A stretch of DNA of 64,000 nt from Acidimicrobiaceae bacterium (GTDB taxonomy: Bacteria > Actinomycetota > Acidimicrobiia > Acidimicrobiales > RAAP-2): positions 18,550-82,549 of the forward strand of contig JANXXO010000066.1 in the NCBI GenBank assembly GCA_025350565.1. Direction: 5' to 3'. The notes below the pieces were generated by a model, which was given only the letters and a program-made list of their open reading frames with translations, had not been told where the DNA came from and did no database searches. A program made the position numbers and the translations under genes. Shown in pieces: positions 1-9,901 of this stretch. Position 1 is the first letter of the stretch. Each line of letters starts with the position of its first letter.

Positions 1-509
1 GGGCCGAGGATGACCGAGATCTGGGGCACCACGCCCGAGGCGCGTGCGTTGCGAATGAAGATGCCGCCGTAGGCGTTGAGCGCCGCGACGCCCTCTTGGA
101 TGCGTGCGCCCGCCCCGTCGTTGAGTCCGATGATCGGTAGTCCCATGGTGGTGGCGAGGTCCATGATCTTGTGAATCTTGGCGCCGTGGGTCTCGCCCAC
201 CGCACCGCCGAAGACCGTGAAGTCCTGCGAGAAGACGCAGACCTTTCGTCCGTCGATGTCGCCGTAGCCCGTGATGACGCCGTCGGTGTAGGGCCGGGTC
301 TCTTCCAAGCCCATGCCCGACGCGTTGTGACGGTTCAACATGTCGAGTTCCTGGAACGTACCTTCGTCGAGGAGGTACTCAACTCGCTCTCGAGCGGTCA
401 GCTTGCCCTTGGACTGGTGGCGCTCGATTGCCTTCTCGCCTCCGGCGCGTCGGGCGTCGGCCTTGCGAGATTCCAGTTCGGCCAATCGCTCCGCCATTGT
501 GTGCTCCAT
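1..509 (-). CDS. acyl-CoA (propionyl-CoA/methylmalonyl-CoA) carboxylase beta subunit, N-terminal part, truncated by window edge
   Basis: Reverse-strand translation MEHTMAERLAELESRKADARRAGGEKAIERQHQSKGKLTARERVEYLLDEGTFQELDML...VCVFSQDFTVFGGAVGETHGAKI is typical of the carboxyltransferase beta subunit. Confidence 0.9.
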   Translation of the reverse strand, partial: MEHTMAERLAELESRKADARRAGGEKAIERHQSKGKLTARERVEYLLDEGTFQELDMLNRHNASGMGLEETRPYTDGVITGYGDIDGRKVCVFSQDFTVFGGAVGETHGAKIHKIMDLATTMGLPIIGLNDGAGARIQEGVAALNAYGGIFIRNARASGVVPQISVILG

Positions 510-776
510 GAGGAGCAAGGCTATCCAAACAACGACATTGGTGTTCTAAGGCCGGGTGACAATGGCCCACGTCACTTCCTTGGCCGTGTGAAAGTTGAAG
601 AGGCGCCGTGGGCAGCCATGCTCCGTGACCAAGGGCCCCTAACTCTCGCGTCGATGCGCGACGCCACTGCTTTCGCCAACTTCGTGGTCACGGCGTCGGA
701 GCCATCGAGCGATTCGTCCGAGGTTCGCGTCGCGAAAGGTGGGCAGCGAATCCTCCGCACCTGGCGACTGCTGCGT

Positions 777-1196
777 TCAGTCGCCTTCTTGCACCAATTC
801 AATGAGCGTGCCGAACGACGCCTTGGGGTGCACGAACGCCACGGTCGTGCCTCGAGACCCGGGGCGCGGCGCTTCATCAATGACGCGGGCGCCACTCGCC
901 TTCACCGCTTCGAGCGCCACGGCGCAGTCGTCAACGCGATACGCAATGTGGTGCAAGCCCTCACCGTTCTTCGCGAGGTACTTGCCAACCGGTGAATCGG
1001 ACCGCGTCGGCGTGAGCAGCTGAATGTAGGAGTCGGCGACCTGGATGAGTGCCTCGTCGACGCCGTCTGATTCGACAATCTCTCGGTGCACGACCGTCGC
1101 GCCGAACACCTCGGCGTACCAGGCAATAGCGGCGTCGATGTCGTGGACCGCAATGGCCACGTGATCGACTTCGGTGAGCAGAGATTCCACCGTCAC
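777..1196 (-). CDS. mce: methylmalonyl-CoA epimerase
   Basis: 139 aa glyoxalase-fold protein (VDHVAIAVHDIDAAIAWYAEVFGA...GLHHIAYRVDD); 4-nt overlap with the ccr stop region. Confidence 0.88.
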   Translation of the reverse strand: MTVESLLTEVDHVAIAVHDIDAAIAWYAEVFGATVVHREIVESDGVDEALIQVADSYIQLLTPTRSDSPVGKYLAKNGEGLHHIAYRVDDCAVALEAVKASGARVIDEAPRPGSRGTTVAFVHPKASFGTLIELVQEGD

Positions 1197-2536
1197 TCGC
1201 GGTCGTGTCGACGAAAAATTGTGAGGCGCTCCTCGCCAACGCGCGCGCGCAGTTCGGGATCAGAGACCCCGAGGCCTTCGGAGTTGGCCACGCACAGGAC
1301 GGCAATTTTACCCTCGTGGCGATTTTCGTGCAGTTGGTGTGCCGCCTCACCCGTCTGTTCGAGCGGAAAGACCGCCGACAGCGGCGGTACCACTTTGCCG
1401 TCGATGAGCGTTTGGTTGGCCGCCCACGCTTCGCGGTAGTTCGAAAAGTGCGATCCCTTGATGGTCTTCAACTTCATCCACAGGTGACGGTTGTCGTATT
1501 CGATCATGTAGCCACTGGTCGCTGCGCAGGTCACGATCGTGCCGCCTCGTTTGGCTACGAAGACGCTCGCACCCATCGTGAACCGGCCGGGGTGTTCGAA
1601 GACGATGTCGGGGTCCTCACCGACGAGGGCGCGAATGTCCTTACCGAATCGGCGCCATTCACTCTCGTCCTGGGTGTACTGGTCCTTCCAGAAGCGGTAA
1701 TCCTTCTCTCGTCGGTCAATGACGAACTCACACCCGAGTTCGCGAAGCGTCGCGACCTTGTTTTCGTTGGAGACCACGCCAATAGGCGTGCCACCGGAAT
1801 TAAGCACGTGCTGCACGGCGAAGGAGCCAATGCCGCCCGACGCCCCCCAGATGAGGACCTTGTCGCCCTGGGTCACCGGCGCCCCGTTGTGCGAGACCAA
1901 CATTCGATACGACGTTGAGTTGCACAGGGCGTTCACCGCCGCCTCTTCCCAGGTGAGATGGGTCGGCTTGGGCATCAGCTGGTTGGCTTTGGCGACACAG
2001 ATATCGGCTAGTCCCCCAAAGTTCGTCTCGAAACCCCAGATGCGCTGACTGCTCGACAACATGGAGTCGTCGTGACTCGACGGGTCCTGGTCATCGACGT
2101 AGTTGCAGTGGACGGTCACTTCGTCGCCCACCTGCCAATTGCGCACGGCCGATCCGGCGCGCACGATCACGCCCGCGGCGTCCGAACCAATGACGTGATA
2201 GTCCAAGGCGTGTCGGCGACCCCAGTACGACTCCTTGGCCAGCCGGTCGAGGAACCCGAACGTCGACAGCGGCTCGAAGATGCTCGTCCACACCGTGTTG
2301 AAGTTGATGGACGACGCCATCACCGCGATGAACACTTCGTCGGGGGCGAGTTCGGGAAGGTCAACGTCCGCGACATGAATACTTCGACGCGGGTCCTTGT
2401 CCTTGGTCGCCATTCCCTCGAACATGGACTGCTCGGCGCGCAACACGAGCGCCGCCCGTGTGGTCTCGGGCAGTGGGGTCGAGGCCAACGTCTCGCCTGA
2501 CGCACCGGCGCGAACTGCGTCGAGGATCTCACTCAT
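1193..2536 (-). CDS. ccr: crotonyl-CoA carboxylase/reductase
   Basis: 447 aa MDR-family reductase with Ccr-type segments (SSINFNTVWTSIFEPLSTFGFL, WGFETNFGGLADICVAKANQLMPKP, LIWGASGGIGSFAVQ). Confidence 0.92.
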   Translation of the reverse strand: MSEILDAVRAGASGETLASTPLPETTRAALVLRAEQSMFEGMATKDKDPRRSIHVADVDLPELAPDEVFIAVMASSINFNTVWTSIFEPLSTFGFLDRLAKESYWGRRHALDYHVIGSDAAGVIVRAGSAVRNWQVGDEVTVHCNYVDDQDPSSHDDSMLSSSQRIWGFETNFGGLADICVAKANQLMPKPTHLTWEEAAVNALCNSTSYRMLVSHNGAPVTQGDKVLIWGASGGIGSFAVQHVLNSGGTPIGVVSNENKVATLRELGCEFVIDRREKDYRFWKDQYTQDESEWRRFGKDIRALVGEDPDIVFEHPGRFTMGASVFVAKRGGTIVTCAATSGYMIEYDNRHLWMKLKTIKGSHFSNYREAWAANQTLIDGKVVPPLSAVFPLEQTGEAAHQLHENRHEGKIAVLCVANSEGLGVSDPELRARVGEERLTIFRRHDRE

Positions 2537-2709
2537 GGGCGAGAGACTAGTCCCGGTACTTCTCCCTCGTGACGGAACTATTACCGTGGCTCGAGTGCGG
2601 CGTTCGTCGCGCTCGATTCGTACGCACGTCGGTCCCTCCGGTTACGCGAGCCGCGCCCGCAATTGGGGGAAACGTCTAACGTGATTTCTAAACCCACCAA
2701 GGAGTCGCC

Positions 2710-3888
2710 ATGTCACGCAGCGTCATCGTCGCCGGAAGTCGAACGGCCATCGCAAAACTGTCGGGGGCCTTCGCCACCCTGAGCGCGCAGGACCTCGGCG
2801 GCGCGGCCATCAAGGGAGTACTCGACCGCACCGGCGTCGATCCGAGTTCAATTGACGTGGTCCTCATGGGCCAGGTCATTGGCGCCGGCCAGGGCCAGAT
2901 TACGGCGCGCCAAGCCGCGGTGAAGGGCGGAATACCCATGACGGTGAACGCCACGACCATCAACAAGGTCTGTCTTTCCGGACTGCAATCCATCTATCTG
3001 GCGGACCTCATGATTCGTGCCGGTGAGGCCGACGTCATCGTGGCGGGCGGCATGGAATCCATGACTAACGCGCCCTATCTCCTACCGGGAGCGCGCGCGG
3101 GCTACCGAATCGGCGATCAGAAAGTCGTCGACTCCATGATGCTCGACGGACTGACGTGCGCCTTCGACCAGTGCGCGATGGGCCTCGCGACCGAGCGCTA
3201 CAACCAGGGTCGAGTGAGCCGGGCCCGTCAAGACGAGTTCTCGGCGCGAAGTCACCAGCTCGCGGCGGCGGCCATCGCCGCTGGCAAGTTCGCCGAGGAG
3301 ATTGTGCCGGTGGCGGTGGCCCAGCGCAAAGGCGACCCCCGCCTCGTCGACACCGACGAAGGGGTGCGCGGCGAGACGACCGCCGAGTCACTCAGTCAAC
3401 TCCGCGCCGCCTTCGAAAAAGACGGCACCATCACGGCCGGCAACGCGTCGCAGATCTCCGACGGCGGTGCGGCAGTACTCATCATGTCCGCCGAGCGCGC
3501 CGAACAGCTCGGGCTGAGGCCGCTCGGTGAACTCGTTTCCTACGGCCAGGTGGCCGGCCCCGACGCCTCGCTCCTTACCCAACCGTCCCACGCCATCTCG
3601 GTCGCCGCCAAAAAGGCCGGTCTCGACGTGAAGGCCATGGACCTCTTCGAGATCAACGAGGCCTTCGCCGCGGTGGGACTGGCCTCGGCCGACGACCTCG
3701 GCATCGACGAGGACAAGGTGAACGTGAACGGGGGCGCCATTGCCCTCGGTCACCCCGTGGGCATGTCGGGCACGCGAATTGCCATGACGGCACTCTACGA
3801 ACTGCAGCGGCGCGGAGGCGGTGTCGCGGCCGTGGCGCTCTGTGGAGGAGGCGGGCAAGGCGACGCCGCCATTCTTCGCACGCTTTAG
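2710..3888 (+). CDS. acetyl-CoA C-acetyltransferase (thiolase)
   Basis: 392 aa with VCLSGLQSI, GGMESMTNAPYLLPGAR, NEAFAAV, NVNGGAIALGHPVGMSGTR and CGGGGQGDA motifs. Confidence 0.93.
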   Translation: MSRSVIVAGSRTAIAKLSGAFATLSAQDLGGAAIKGVLDRTGVDPSSIDVVLMGQVIGAGQGQITARQAAVKGGIPMTVNATTINKVCLSGLQSIYLADLMIRAGEADVIVAGGMESMTNAPYLLPGARAGYRIGDQKVVDSMMLDGLTCAFDQCAMGLATERYNQGRVSRARQDEFSARSHQLAAAAIAAGKFAEEIVPVAVAQRKGDPRLVDTDEGVRGETTAESLSQLRAAFEKDGTITAGNASQISDGGAAVLIMSAERAEQLGLRPLGELVSYGQVAGPDASLLTQPSHAISVAAKKAGLDVKAMDLFEINEAFAAVGLASADDLGIDEDKVNVNGGAIALGHPVGMSGTRIAMTALYELQRRGGGVAAVALCGGGGQGDAAILRTL

Positions 3889-4436
3889 TCGGGGACGAAG
3901 CTCTCCACCACGTCGTAGTGAGCGAGGCCAACTGGTCGGTCGTCGGGCAGCGCCAACACGTAGGCGCCCCCGAGGGGATAGTGATCGTGGCGAAGAGTTT
4001 TGGGCAACGAGCGCGCCAACACGAGCATCAATTCGTGCACCGTGGGGTTGTGCGCCACGACCAGCAGCGACGTAGTCACCGGATCAACGGCCGCGAGGTC
4101 AATGAGCAGATCCTCCGCGGCGACGTCGCGGATCCCGTTGTAGATGAGCGCACTGAATTCGACGTGCTCGACGAAGGGCGTGCCTTCGAATGACCTCGTG
4201 AACGTCTCTCGCGTGCGAGCCGAAGCACTCACCAGCGCGGTCGTCGGACCGTACTTCGCCAGCTCCTTCTCCTCGCTGGCCCATACGTGCAGCTGTTCGC
4301 ACTGTTCGCGGCCCCGCTTGTTCAACGACCGATCGAAATCGGACTCCCCCGCCGCGGCCGGCGAGGCCTTGGCGTGGCGGACAATGGTGAGATAGCGCAC
4401 CGGAAGAGTCTGGCGCAAATGACTGTCGGCGACCAC
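3885..4436 (-). CDS. SixA-like histidine phosphatase family protein
   Basis: Begins MVADSHLRQTLPVRYLTIVRHAKASPAAAGESDFDRSLNKRG (RHAK motif); convergent 4-nt overlap with thiolase. Confidence 0.8.
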   Translation of the reverse strand: MVADSHLRQTLPVRYLTIVRHAKASPAAAGESDFDRSLNKRGREQCEQLHVWASEEKELAKYGPTTALVSASARTRETFTRSFEGTPFVEHVEFSALIYNGIRDVAAEDLLIDLAAVDPVTTSLLVVAHNPTVHELMLVLARSLPKTLRHDHYPLGGAYVLALPDDRPVGLAHYDVVESFVPD

Positions 4437-4462
4437 TACTCGAACCGTTTAGCGTTGAACCC

Positions 4463-5362
4463 ATGCACCCGTCACTGACGTACTTCCAAGCAATCGTGAT
4501 GGGCCTCTCCCAGGGCATCGCCGAGCTGTTCCCGATTTCCAGTCTCGGCCACTCGGTCTTACTGCCGGCGTTACTGGGCTGGCACAACCTGGCCAACTCG
4601 CAACACGCGTCGGAGTCGTTCTTCCTCGCCTTCATCGTCGGTCTCCACGTAGGCACGGCGATCGGACTCCTGGTGTACTACCGCACGACGTGGATCGCGC
4701 TCTTTCGCGGACTCGGCAATCAACTCGGTGGTGTGCGCCGAACCGGTGTTGGCTCCTTGTGGCATTTGCGTGACCCCGACATGGATCCGAACTACCGCCT
4801 GCTCTTCGTCTTAGCGGTCGCCACGGTGCCGGTGGGGGTCGTCGGCGTCTTGTTGGAGCACACCTTTCGCGTCCTCTTCGCGAAACCGCTCTCGGCGGCC
4901 ATTTTTCTCACGTTGAACGGCGTCCTTCTCCTCGCCGGCGAGCGACTTCGCCGCAACAGCGGTCGCCACGTGCAGTTCAAGACCATTGCCGAGATGACGC
5001 CGGGCAACGCCTTCTTGATTGGCTGCTCCCAGGTGTTGGCGCTCTTCGCCGGCATTTCACGTAGTGGGGTTTCGATGGTCGCGGGCCTTATGAACGGACT
5101 CGATCATGAGGAATCGGCCAACTTCGCGTTCCTCTTGGCGACCCCGGTGATTCTCCTCGCCGGGCTGTACAAGCTTCCCGACCTGCTCGGTCCGCTAGGC
5201 AACGGTGTTCGTTATCAAACCTTGGTCGGTGCGGCCTGCGCCGGGGTGACCGCGCTCTTCTCGGTTCGGTTCCTCACCAAGTGGTTCACCACCAAGACCC
5301 TGATTCCCTTTGGCTTCTACAGCTTGGTGGCCGGAGCGCTCTGCGTGGTGCGCTTTAGTTAA
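4463..5362 (+). CDS. uppP: undecaprenyl-diphosphatase
   Basis: 299 aa membrane protein; MGLSQGIAELFPISSLGHSVLLP and FAGISRSGVSMVAGL are BacA/UppP motifs. Confidence 0.92.
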   Translation: MHPSLTYFQAIVMGLSQGIAELFPISSLGHSVLLPALLGWHNLANSQHASESFFLAFIVGLHVGTAIGLLVYYRTTWIALFRGLGNQLGGVRRTGVGSLWHLRDPDMDPNYRLLFVLAVATVPVGVVGVLLEHTFRVLFAKPLSAAIFLTLNGVLLLAGERLRRNSGRHVQFKTIAEMTPGNAFLIGCSQVLALFAGISRSGVSMVAGLMNGLDHEESANFAFLLATPVILLAGLYKLPDLLGPLGNGVRYQTLVGAACAGVTALFSVRFLTKWFTTKTLIPFGFYSLVAGALCVVRFS

Positions 5363-5961
5363 TCGGTGAGGACGCGCCGTCCGTCGATGGCGCGGCCCAA
5401 CGTGAGATCGTCGGCGAACTCCAAGTCACCACCCACCGGCAAGCCACTCGCGGGTTGCGAGACGATGAGACCGGGCACTTGCAGCAGACGGCTGAGGTAC
5501 ATGGCGGTCGCGTCACCTTCCACGTTGGAGTTGAAGCAAAGGATCACTTCCTTCACCGGGCCGTGCAGTCGCAAGATGAGTTCTTGAATCCGAAGGCGGT
5601 CCGGGGTGACGCCTTCCAAAGGATTGAGTACGCCGTGAAGGACGTGATACGTGCCGTGGAAGGCGCCCGAACGTTCCACGGCCACGACGTCGGGGGGATT
5701 CTCCACGACGCAGATCGCCGTTTGGTCGCGTCGTTCGTCGGCGCAGATCGGACAGAGCCCCCCCGTTTCGGCAATGTTGCAGCACCGTTCGCAAAAGGAC
5801 AACTTCGTCTTCATCTCGTCGAGCGACAAGGCCAATCGTGCGACGTCCTCGGTGGGCTGGCGCATCAGCCAAAAGGCGATTCGTTGGGCCGACTTCGGGC
5901 CGACGCCGGGGAATCGCCCGAGCTCGTCCACGACCGACTGGAGGGCGGGCGGATAGGTCAT
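5359..5961 (-). CDS. recR: recombination mediator RecR
   Basis: 200 aa; LGRFPGVGPKSAQRIAFWL, four-Cys zinc finger CERCCNIAETGGLCPIC, Toprim region. Confidence 0.95.
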   Translation of the reverse strand: MTYPPALQSVVDELGRFPGVGPKSAQRIAFWLMRQPTEDVARLALSLDEMKTKLSFCERCCNIAETGGLCPICADERRDQTAICVVENPPDVVAVERSGAFHGTYHVLHGVLNPLEGVTPDRLRIQELILRLHGPVKEVILCFNSNVEGDATAMYLSRLLQVPGLIVSQPASGLPVGGDLEFADDLTLGRAIDGRRVLTD

Positions 5962-7664
5962 CAGACTTCCGTCGTACCCGGGAACATCTCGGTGATGAGG
6001 TGCTCACCGGCCGAGGTGACCACGATTACCGTTTCGTCGGGGGAATAGGGTTCGTCGGCGTCCGGCGAGGACGTACGCGGCTTTGCCGGTCGCTGCGTGG
6101 GGGCCGGCGAGGACCTCGCCAGGGCCGGATCAACGGCCCAGGTGATTTGCAGCGGCGTCTGGAATTCGTGTTCCATGGCGCTCTTGAGACCCTGGGCAAT
6201 CATCTCGGTGTTCTGGCGCATCTCCTCGGTGGGCACGGCAATGGTCAGATGGGTACCGTCCAACGACCGCACGAACGCCGACTTCAACAAGAGTTGTGCC
6301 CCCCGCGACGTGTGGGGAACGACGCGCTCGACGAACCTCGAGCGCACATCGTCAAGATCGAGTCCGTGCGCGCCGGACGACGCCGGTGTAGCCACGACGG
6401 TCGCCACGACGTCGTCGGCAAGGGGTTCGAGAGGTGGCACTGACGTCATCGCCGCGGGGGTCGTCGGCGCGGTCGACCCAATGGGCCGAAGTACGTGCGC
6501 CGGAGCGGGCGGTGGCGTCGCGGTCACCATTCGACTGCCGTCGCGCTCGAGACGGGTCAGTCGCTCGTCGAGGGCCTCGAGGGAACTCTCCAATTCGGGC
6601 TTGATGAGCCGCACCACGGCGACCTCCAAGATGACGATCTTCTCGGGGGCACTCTTCATCTCACGCATGGCTCGCCCAACGGTCTCGAGGATGCGCACCG
6701 TTCGTGGCAGGCCCAGTTGCTCGCCCCACCGCGTGAGTCGTTCGCGGTCACTGTCCACGGCGTCGGCAACTTCGGGAGCGACCTGCAACAAGAACACCTG
6801 GCGAACTTCGGCGGCGAAGCTCTCCGCGAGTTGTTCGGGGTCCCAACCCTCTCGCGTCAACACCGAGAGCGACGTCAACGCTCCGACGGCGTCACCGTGC
6901 ACCAGTGCGTGGAAGAGACCGTCGAACTCGGGCTGGGTCTCCATGACCGACCCCGTGGCGATGAGCTGATCGAGTGCGCTCAAGGCGTCGCGCGCCGACC
7001 CGCGCCCGAGGCGCACCGCCGCCTCGATGGTCGCGTCGTCGGCGCTCAGTCCGGCCGCCGACTCGACCTCGCGCAGCAACGAACTCAGTATTTCGCCGTT
7101 GAAGAGGCGGAACTCGAGATGTTGGGTGCGAGAGCGGATAGTCGGCATGACCTTGTGGGGGTCCGTCGTCGCGAGCACGAAGACCACGTGCGACGGTGGC
7201 TCCTCCAAGGTCTTCAAGAGCGCGGCCGAGGCCGCCTTGGAGAGTTGGTGCACTTCGTCGAAGATGTAGACCTTCCAACTCCCCGGCGTGCCGTGCCAGG
7301 CGCCGGCGGTGATTTCACGAATGTCGTCCACGCCGTTGTTAGAGGCGGCGTCGAGTTCCGTGACGTCGAGGGATGTTCCTTTGGTAATGGCGGCGCAACT
7401 GTCACATTGGTTACAGGCGTCACCGTCCTTGGGGTGCGCGCAGTTGAGCGCCTTGGCGAGGATCCGGGCCGTCGTGGTCTTGCCCGTCCCGCGCGGTCCC
7501 GAAAAAAGGTAGGCGTGGGATACGCGCTGGTTCTTCACGGCACCTTGGAGGGCGCGAACCACGTGGTCCTGGCCGCGCAGCTCACAGAACCTGCCGGGGC
7601 GAAAACGCCGGTACAGAGCGGTCACGCCCTCGATTGACGTCGGAGTGGTTGACGCATCGGGCAC
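5961..7664 (-). CDS. dnaX: DNA polymerase III subunits gamma/tau
   Basis: 567 aa; YRRFRPGRFCELRGQDHVVRAL, GPRGTGKTTTARILAKALNC, zinc-binding Cys cluster, DEVHQLSKAASAALLKTLEEPP; GTG start; 1-nt overlap with recR. Confidence 0.95.
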   Translation of the reverse strand: MPDASTTPTSIEGVTALYRRFRPGRFCELRGQDHVVRALQGAVKNQRVSHAYLFSGPRGTGKTTTARILAKALNCAHPKDGDACNQCDSCAAITKGTSLDVTELDAASNNGVDDIREITAGAWHGTPGSWKVYIFDEVHQLSKAASAALLKTLEEPPSHVVFVLATTDPHKVMPTIRSRTQHLEFRLFNGEILSSLLREVESAAGLSADDATIEAAVRLGRGSARDALSALDQLIATGSVMETQPEFDGLFHALVHGDAVGALTSLSVLTREGWDPEQLAESFAAEVRQVFLLQVAPEVADAVDSDRERLTRWGEQLGLPRTVRILETVGRAMREMKSAPEKIVILEVAVVRLIKPELESSLEALDERLTRLERDGSRMVTATPPPAPAHVLRPIGSTAPTTPAAMTSVPPLEPLADDVVATVVATPASSGAHGLDLDDVRSRFVERVVPHTSRGAQLLLKSAFVRSLDGTHLTIAVPTEEMRQNTEMIAQGLKSAMEHEFQTPLQITWAVDPALARSSPAPTQRPAKPRTSSPDADEPYSPDETVIVVTSAGEHLITEMFPGTTEV

Positions 7665-7684
7665 GCTCGCATGTTAATGGTGAC

Positions 7685-7831
7685 GTGCAAGGTGCCGAGG
7701 TCCAAAGCAGTGGCCAGGCGGTCCGTGGCACCCAACACAATCTGCTGAGAGCTGCTGGCTTCCACCCCTGACTCGGTTCACAAACGGTCGTCGCACGGGA
7801 CCCGACCACTGCTGTGAACCTCGGCGTGCAG
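7685..7831 (-). ncRNA. ffs: signal recognition particle RNA (4.5S-like)
   Basis: Reverse strand contains GTGAACCGAGTCAGGGGTGGAAGCCAGCAGCTCTCAGCAGATTGTGTTGGGTGCC (GUCAGG-GGAA-AGCAGC SRP domain core). The ends pair: CTGCACGCCGAGGTTCACAGCAGTGG with CCACTGCTTTGGACCTCGGCACCTTGCAC. Located just upstream of dnaX. Confidence 0.88.
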
Positions 7832-7912
7832 AAGGCTACCGGAGAGCACGCCCGGTTGACTCAGGTAGCCTTGCGAGCCGGTCTTCATTTCACAAAAGTG
7901 GACGTCGGATCG

Positions 7913-8000
7913 GGAGGAGTGCGAGAGCGGCCGAATCGGCACGATTGGAAATCGTGTGAAGGGAAACCTTCCGTGGGTTCAAATCCCACCTCCTCCGCCA
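7913..8000 (+). tRNA. tRNA-Ser (anticodon GGA)
   Basis: GGAGGAG/CTCCTCC acceptor, CACGATT-GGA-AATCGTG anticodon arm, long variable arm, GTGGGTTCAAATCCCAC T-arm, encoded CCA. Confidence 0.96.
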
Positions 8001-8420
8001 AAGGGTGTTTACCAAGGTAGGACCAACCCCCAGGGAATCAACGGCAGTCCGGCCGAAGGGTCAATTTGTCGGGCGCGGTCCGCGGACGCACCAGTCGACG
8101 CGCCGGCCGCTCGGTCGAAGTTGAACGACGTACGCAAAGGCCACCGGGACGTGACTCGCCGCGGTGGCTTCGTGCTGTGAAGTTGAGGCGGCTACGCCGG
8201 TGGATCGTCAGGTGGACCTTCGCAATCGGAGAGTTCATGAAGGAGGACATGACCGAACTCACCGCTCTCGTCGTGAACTCAATGTTCAGGGTACGGCCAG
8301 CGCAGATCGACCACCTCGCCGGTGCCTTTGGACCACGTGCGACGCAGTTGGATGTGAGATGCGGTGCGCTTGGTGACCAAAGACAGGAATGAAACTAACG
8401 AGAACGCATTTGCCACCAGC

Positions 8421-9146
8421 TCAATCGGTCAACAAAAACCGCGATTCGTAAGCGCTGGCCAGGTCGTAGAGCGCTCGAGATCCGTCGCCGTTGAACGATG
8501 ATCCATGCATCAGAGCGAGAACGTTCGGTGCAAGATCGCCAAGGCGCCGCAGAACACCTGCCGTGTCAGGAGCCAGAGAGGTGCTCCGAAAGATTGTCTC
8601 TGCATCCATGGCTCGTTCAACGATGTCATCGGTAGTGAGCGCAGGACCATTGCCCAGGTGAGTGAAAAGGTCTCCACACAACAATGTGCCAGTTGTCTCC
8701 TCGTAAAGAACTCCAGCATCCCAGCCGTGCGGCACATGTGGCGTGTCGAGGTGGCGCACTGACTTTCCCCCCAAGTCCAGGACCTCATTGTCGGCAAGCG
8801 GGCGCGGTAGCCGATCGGCCATGTCATTGAGCGAGACCAAACAGCCCGTTATCCCGTGGGCCACCTGCGCGTCTGGGGCGGCGGCCAGCCAGTTGTTCAT
8901 CGAGCCGCATTCGTCGGCCTCGACATGGCCGAAGGCGACCCAGCGCAGTCGATTGACGGGCAGTATCCGAGCAACTGCATCAGAAACGAGTGGAAACATC
9001 GCTCGAGGTCCAGTGTGGAACAGTAAGGGCTCGTCGGCGTCGATGAGGAACTGGTTGAACGTGAATCCGGCTGGCGGCGCGATATCCGGGACCCACGTGG
9101 ACAACCGATAGATGCCATCGGCAATCTCGTCGGTGGTTGTCGTCAT
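8421..9146 (-). CDS. MBL-fold metallo-hydrolase (ODP/flavodiiron-like)
   Basis: 241 aa; FGHVEADECGSMNNW (HxExD), PHVPHGWDAGVL, LLCGDLFTH. Confidence 0.75.
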   Translation of the reverse strand: MTTTTDEIADGIYRLSTWVPDIAPPAGFTFNQFLIDADEPLLFHTGPRAMFPLVSDAVARILPVNRLRWVAFGHVEADECGSMNNWLAAAPDAQVAHGITGCLVSLNDMADRLPRPLADNEVLDLGGKSVRHLDTPHVPHGWDAGVLYEETTGTLLCGDLFTHLGNGPALTTDDIVERAMDAETIFRSTSLAPDTAGVLRRLGDLAPNVLALMHGSSFNGDGSRALYDLASAYESRFLLTD

Positions 9147-9901
9147 CAGAAGGGGATCTTCTGACTCAGAAGTCCAGAACCGTGGCCTCGCCCCGAAAGG
9201 ACCCGACAGAACTCAACGGCGTCGAGTTTGATTTCTTCGCAAGACTGACCTTGGGCGAAGGTACCTCCAGCCACGCCCTCGAGGACTAATTTGTAGGGCT
9301 GCCCATGGGCCCGAGCCCACTCACTGACGACGTTATCGACGATGACGCCATCGTGTTCGGGGGTGAGAATCATCTCGATGCCCGTCGCACGCGTGAGATC
9401 CACTCGGTGCATCCAGAAGTCACGATTCATGATGGTATCGACCAGGTAGCCCAACTTCCAAGTGCCCTCAAACGGTGCTCCGGGACTAATCGGAATGGAC
9501 CGCAACAGTGCCGGCAATCTACGTCGTCCACGTACCGATGCCTGCGCCTTGCTACGAAGTCGATTGGTGAGTTCGTCTGGCGAGAGTCGAGCGCGATCAA
9601 AGATTTGACTCGCCGTCATCTCGTCGACCAATGGTCGGCCACTGCGCTTTGACTTCTTGGTAGAGACCAAGTACTGACGCACGAACTCTCGCAAGCTGGC
9701 GTTGCCCTCCATAGTTCCGAGCTGGTGGGACAGCAGGGCCTTTACATCCCATCCCTCGCAATCAGTCGGCAGCGACCAGCAGTTAGGACGCAGTTGGTCA
9801 ATCACGTCAATCAGCCGTCCGATTTCAACCTCCGCCAGCTTCATCGCTACGTCGTGACTCATGGTGCTGGACGACTCGGACTCGGCGCGAGTGGTGGTCA
9901 T
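9146..9901 (-). CDS. maleylpyruvate isomerase/mycothiol-dependent DinB-family protein
   Basis: Likely start MTTTRAESESSSTMSHDVAMKLAEVEIGRLIDVIDQLRPNCWSLPTDCEGWDVKALLSHQLGTMEG; 4-nt overlap with the TetR stop. Confidence 0.72.
   Translation of the reverse strand: MTTTRAESESSSTMSHDVAMKLAEVEIGRLIDVIDQLRPNCWSLPTDCEGWDVKALLSHQLGTMEGNASLREFVRQYLVSTKKSKRSGRPLVDEMTASQIFDRARLSPDELTNRLRSKAQASVRGRRRLPALLRSIPISPGAPFEGTWKLGYLVDTIMNRDFWMHRVDLTRATGIEMILTPEHDGVIVDNVVSEWARAHGQPYKLVLEGVAGGTFAQGQSCEEIKLDAVEFCRVLSGRGHGSGLLSQKIPF

Noticed and set aside
6495-7637. 380-aa ORF antisense to dnaX and other long antisense ORFs
   Set aside because: Mirror ORFs of strongly supported genes in high-GC DNA
8066-8392. Possible integrase relic after tRNA-Ser(GGA) (RVRPAQIDHLAGAFGPR resembles a tyrosine integrase segment)
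   Set aside because: Only about 17 residues of weak resemblance and no catalytic residues recognisable
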